A stretch of DNA of 64,000 nucleotides from Cyanobium sp. (GTDB lineage Bacteria > Cyanobacteriota > Cyanobacteriia > PCC-6307 > Cyanobiaceae), in the NCBI GenBank assembly GCA_014191755.1, contig BJHE01000005.1:20850-84849 (forward strand). The letters are read 5' to 3'. Shown in pieces: positions 59,408 through 64,000 of this stretch. A program made the position numbers and the translations under genes. The notes beneath the pieces are model-generated. The model saw only the letters and a list, made by a program, of their open reading frames with translations. It had not been told where the DNA came from and made no database searches. The first letter of the stretch is position 1. Every line of letters begins with the position of its first letter.

Positions 59408-59521
59408 CGGCTCGTCAGCGGAGGGAGACCACCAGCCTGCCGTCCCGCGGGCGCTCCCGGCTGGTCGGCCGCCCTTTCCGGGGTTTGAATGACCCCACAG
59501 CGGCTTCCACGACGCCAGCCC

Positions 59522-61540
<2,019 letters not shown>

Positions 61541-61568
61541 ATCCCTCCGGAGCTCGCAGCCCTGATCT

Positions 61569-61964
61569 TCAAGCGGCGCGCAGCAGAGGCTTGGAGGGCA
61601 GGGTGTGCAGATAGAGCAGCCAAAGACTGCCAATGCCGGTAATGCCCACGAAGATCCACTGCCAATCCTTGCCGGCATCGCGGAGTCGGCGCACTGCCAG
61701 GGGGAGATGGGGCACGAGCTCAGCAATCAGATAAAGGTTGGCCAGCAAACCGATGAACGGCACGAAGCTGCCCACGATGTTCAGGAGCAGAAGAAGAATG
61801 ATGCTCGCCAGCACAAACCACCAATAGTCGCCGCGATCGGAGCGGCCGGCGTAATCAAAGCTGCGCCTCCAGGCGGAGCTGAAGGCACTGATCAGCTTGT
61901 TGGTTTTCACGAATCGGTATCCCAAGCAACCGTTGCACCATGGCGAAAGGCTTGGGGGCGTCAA
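61569..61964 (-). CDS. DUF805 family membrane protein
   Basis: FSSAWRRSFDYAGRSDRGDYWWFVLASIILLLLLNIVGSFVPFIGLLANLYLIAELVPHLPLAVRRLRDAGKDWQWIFVGITGIGSLWLLYL. Confidence 0.85.
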   Translation of the reverse strand: MTPPSLSPWCNGCLGYRFVKTNKLISAFSSAWRRSFDYAGRSDRGDYWWFVLASIILLLLLNIVGSFVPFIGLLANLYLIAELVPHLPLAVRRLRDAGKDWQWIFVGITGIGSLWLLYLHTLPSKPLLRAA

Positions 61965-62023
61965 GGTGCTTGTGGCGGAACCCTTACCCGCTTCTTCCCG
62001 CCACGATCAAGGCTCCCGACAGC

Positions 62024-62884
62024 TCAGGGGGTGGCGCTTTCCTGCAGCGTCCAGCTGCCGATCGTGTCCGCCAGCCGCTCGAAGCGCCGCTGGCGGGAGG
62101 GATCGTCGGCCCAGTCGCCGAGCAGGTTGCGGCGCAGGCCGGCACTGGCCGGGGTGAGGTGATCGCCGGGCAGTTCGATCAGCTCGCTGGCATCGCCGCT
62201 CCGCTGGCGCAGGGCATCGAACAACCGCGGGCTCTGGTCGAGTTCATCGCGGCGGAAGCGCACCAGCAGGTTGCGGTTCTGGCGGTAGCCGCTGCTAACC
62301 AGCTGGAGCGTTTCCTGGGGCGAAGGGCTGAATTCACTGCGGAAACCGAACTGCTGGCCCATCTCGGCGAGCAGGGGCACCGAGCGTTCGGCCGAGAAGT
62401 TGTTGAAGCTGAGGGCCACCAGGGCGGCGCTGCGCCGGCCCCCATCCGGGGCGAGCAGATGCAGCTTGCAGCCCAGGCTGTGGCCGAGCCGCAGCACTCG
62501 CTCCCCCGCCGGCAGCTCAAAATCCCCCGCTTCCCGGGTGGTCGCCTCCCGATCAGCTCGAAAGGCGCGCCAGGCCTCATTCGCCTGGCTTTGGTGGTCG
62601 AAGCCCGGCACATAGCTCCAGGCCCGCACACTCCAGCCCTGGCCGGCCAGGGCTTCGAGCAGGCGGCGATAACTGAGCTGGGGTGTGGCCGCCAGATAGC
62701 TGCCGCCGATGAATTCGATTCGGCCCGGCCCAGGGCCTGGCCGAACCGCCCTGGAGCTGGCTGGATCGAGGCACCAGATCGGGCCCCGCTGCCGCCAGAG
62801 CGCCTCAGCCACCGCTGCCGGCCACCCTCTCGGCCCGGAGCCGCTCAAGGGCGGCGATCGCCTCGCGGCGATGGGCCGCCCCAT
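62024..62884 (-). CDS. DUF1350-like alpha/beta hydrolase
   Basis: IEFIGGSYLAATPQLSYRRLLEALAGQGWSVRAWSYVPGFDHQSQANEAWRAFR...RLGHSLGCKLHLLAPDGGRRSAALVALSFNNFSAERSVPLL. Confidence 0.8.
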   Translation of the reverse strand: MGRPIAARRSPPLSGSGPRGWPAAVAEALWRQRGPIWCLDPASSRAVRPGPGPGRIEFIGGSYLAATPQLSYRRLLEALAGQGWSVRAWSYVPGFDHQSQANEAWRAFRADREATTREAGDFELPAGERVLRLGHSLGCKLHLLAPDGGRRSAALVALSFNNFSAERSVPLLAEMGQQFGFRSEFSPSPQETLQLVSSGYRQNRNLLVRFRRDELDQSPRLFDALRQRSGDASELIELPGDHLTPASAGLRRNLLGDWADDPSRQRRFERLADTIGSWTLQESATP

Positions 62885-63290
62885 CGAGCAGGTTGTTGAA
62901 CACGTGGCGGATCACACCGTCGCCGTCGATCACATAGGTCACGCGGCCCGGCAACAGCCCCAGCACGCTGGGCACCCCGAAGGCCTGGCGCAGGCCATTG
63001 CCGCGGTCCACCAGCAGCGGATAGGGCAGCCGATGGCGGGCGGCGAAGCGCTGGTGGCTGGCGGCATCGTCGCCGCTCACCCCCCACACCTGGGCCCCGA
63101 GGGCCTGCAGGTCGGCGAAGCTGTCGCGGAAGGCGCAGGCCTCGGCGGTGCAGCCGGGGGTGTCGTCCTTGGGATAGAAGAAGAGCACCAGGGGAGCACC
63201 GCCGAGCTGGTCGCTGCGGCGCTCCACACCCTCGGCATCCGGCAGGACGATCAGGGGGGCACGATCGCCGGCGGCGAGGGCGGCAGCCAT
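62805..63290 (-). CDS. bcp: Peroxiredoxin (BCP/PrxQ-like)
   Basis: PLVLFFYPKDDTPGCTAEACAFRDSFADLQALGAQVWGVSGDDAASHQRFAARHRLPYPLLVDRGNGLRQAFGVP; ATG at 63290. Confidence 0.93.
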   Translation of the reverse strand: MAAALAAGDRAPLIVLPDAEGVERRSDQLGGAPLVLFFYPKDDTPGCTAEACAFRDSFADLQALGAQVWGVSGDDAASHQRFAARHRLPYPLLVDRGNGLRQAFGVPSVLGLLPGRVTYVIDGDGVIRHVFNNLLDGAAHRREAIAALERLRAERVAGSGG

Positions 63291-63430
63291 GGCGGGTGGT
63301 TCAAGCTTGGATCGCCACCCTAGGCAGAGCACCCCCCGCAGCCGGGCCGGTCGATCGATCCAGAAGGCGCGGATCCCCGTTCTCCCCCCTTGCCGGGTCT
63401 GGGAACATAGGGCCCAGGTGTTGGATGGAG

Positions 63431-64000
63431 ATGGCGGAACAGCCTGGGCTCTGGGAACAGAACGATCTGCTCGGACTCTGGGCGTCGGGCCCGCAGCAGA
63501 GCAGCCCCCAGGGCGGCGATCCAGACCATGCCCGTTCGCTGGCGGCGGCCCCACTTCACACCAACGGCGCCCGCACCCAGGAGCAGCAACCCCCAGCCGC
63601 CAGCACCGCCTCCGAGCCAGAGGTCATTGATTCAGGGAATCCCAAATCCCCGCCTTCCCCATCCGGCCTGCCCCAACCGGCCCCCCAGCCAATCGCCCTG
63701 CCCAGCCTCGCCCCCCTCGCTCGCCGTTCCGGCTCCCAGGCGCCAGGGCGGATCCTGATCCTCGATACCGAGACCACCGGCTTGTCCCCCGAGCAGGGGG
63801 TCTGCATCGAGGTGGGGGCCGTGCTGTTCGATGTGGGGAGCCGGGCGGTGCTGCAGCAGCTCTCCTTTTTATTGCCCTGCCAGGCCAACCCGGCTGAGGC
63901 GATCAATGGCATTCCCGCCGCGGTGACCCGCCTGCCCCAGCCCACGGAGGCGGCCCTGGCCCTGTTTGCCGCGTTGGTGGCGGCCGCCGATGCGGTGGTG
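63431..64000 (+). CDS. 3'-5' exonuclease (DnaQ/exonuclease X-like), 3' end outside window
   Basis: RILILDTETTGLSPEQGVCIEVGAVLFDV...ANPAEAINGIPAAVTRLPQPTEAALALFAALVAAADAVV; open to window end. Confidence 0.85.
   Translation, partial: MAEQPGLWEQNDLLGLWASGPQQSSPQGGDPDHARSLAAAPLHTNGARTQEQQPPAASTASEPEVIDSGNPKSPPSPSGLPQPAPQPIALPSLAPLARRSGSQAPGRILILDTETTGLSPEQGVCIEVGAVLFDVGSRAVLQQLSFLLPCQANPAEAINGIPAAVTRLPQPTEAALALFAALVAAADAVV

Overview
High-GC cyanobacterial chromosome window, probably of the Synechococcus/Cyanobium type (psbA tail, menD/menB phylloquinone genes, glgA, DUF760, DUF1400, DUF1350). It alternates between a housekeeping backbone (lepB, menD, menB, glgA, murF, glmU, aroA, ubiD-like, comB, amidase, murI, prenyl synthase, acs, bcp) and three accessory regions. 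(1) About 2.3-8.0 kb is a low-GC glycosyltransferase/radical-SAM/methyltransferase island with a frameshifted GT8 relic and a degenerate IS5-type transposase. (2) About 32.8-41.4 kb is a signalling block: a frameshifted GAF-GGDEF gene, two hybrid histidine kinases (one with an HNOBA-like N-terminus), a STAS protein and a receiver-PP2C/SpoIIE phosphatase. (3) About 43-57.3 kb is an exopolysaccharide locus: Wzy-like, Wzz-like, Wza-like, pyruvyl transferase, flippase, GT2s, PssD/PssE-like, a polyprenyl-phosphate sugar transferase, and a second GT8 relic. An IS3-family element separates (2) and (3). The most interesting signal is that the initiating sugar transferase is fused to an N-terminal STAS domain with a conserved phosphorylatable-Ser motif and is followed 4 bp later by an RsbW/SpoIIAB-like HATPase. 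With the STAS and PP2C genes of block (2), the window holds every part of a partner-switching module apparently wired to exopolysaccharide initiation. All calls come from reading the sequence and supplied translations; no database search was run.
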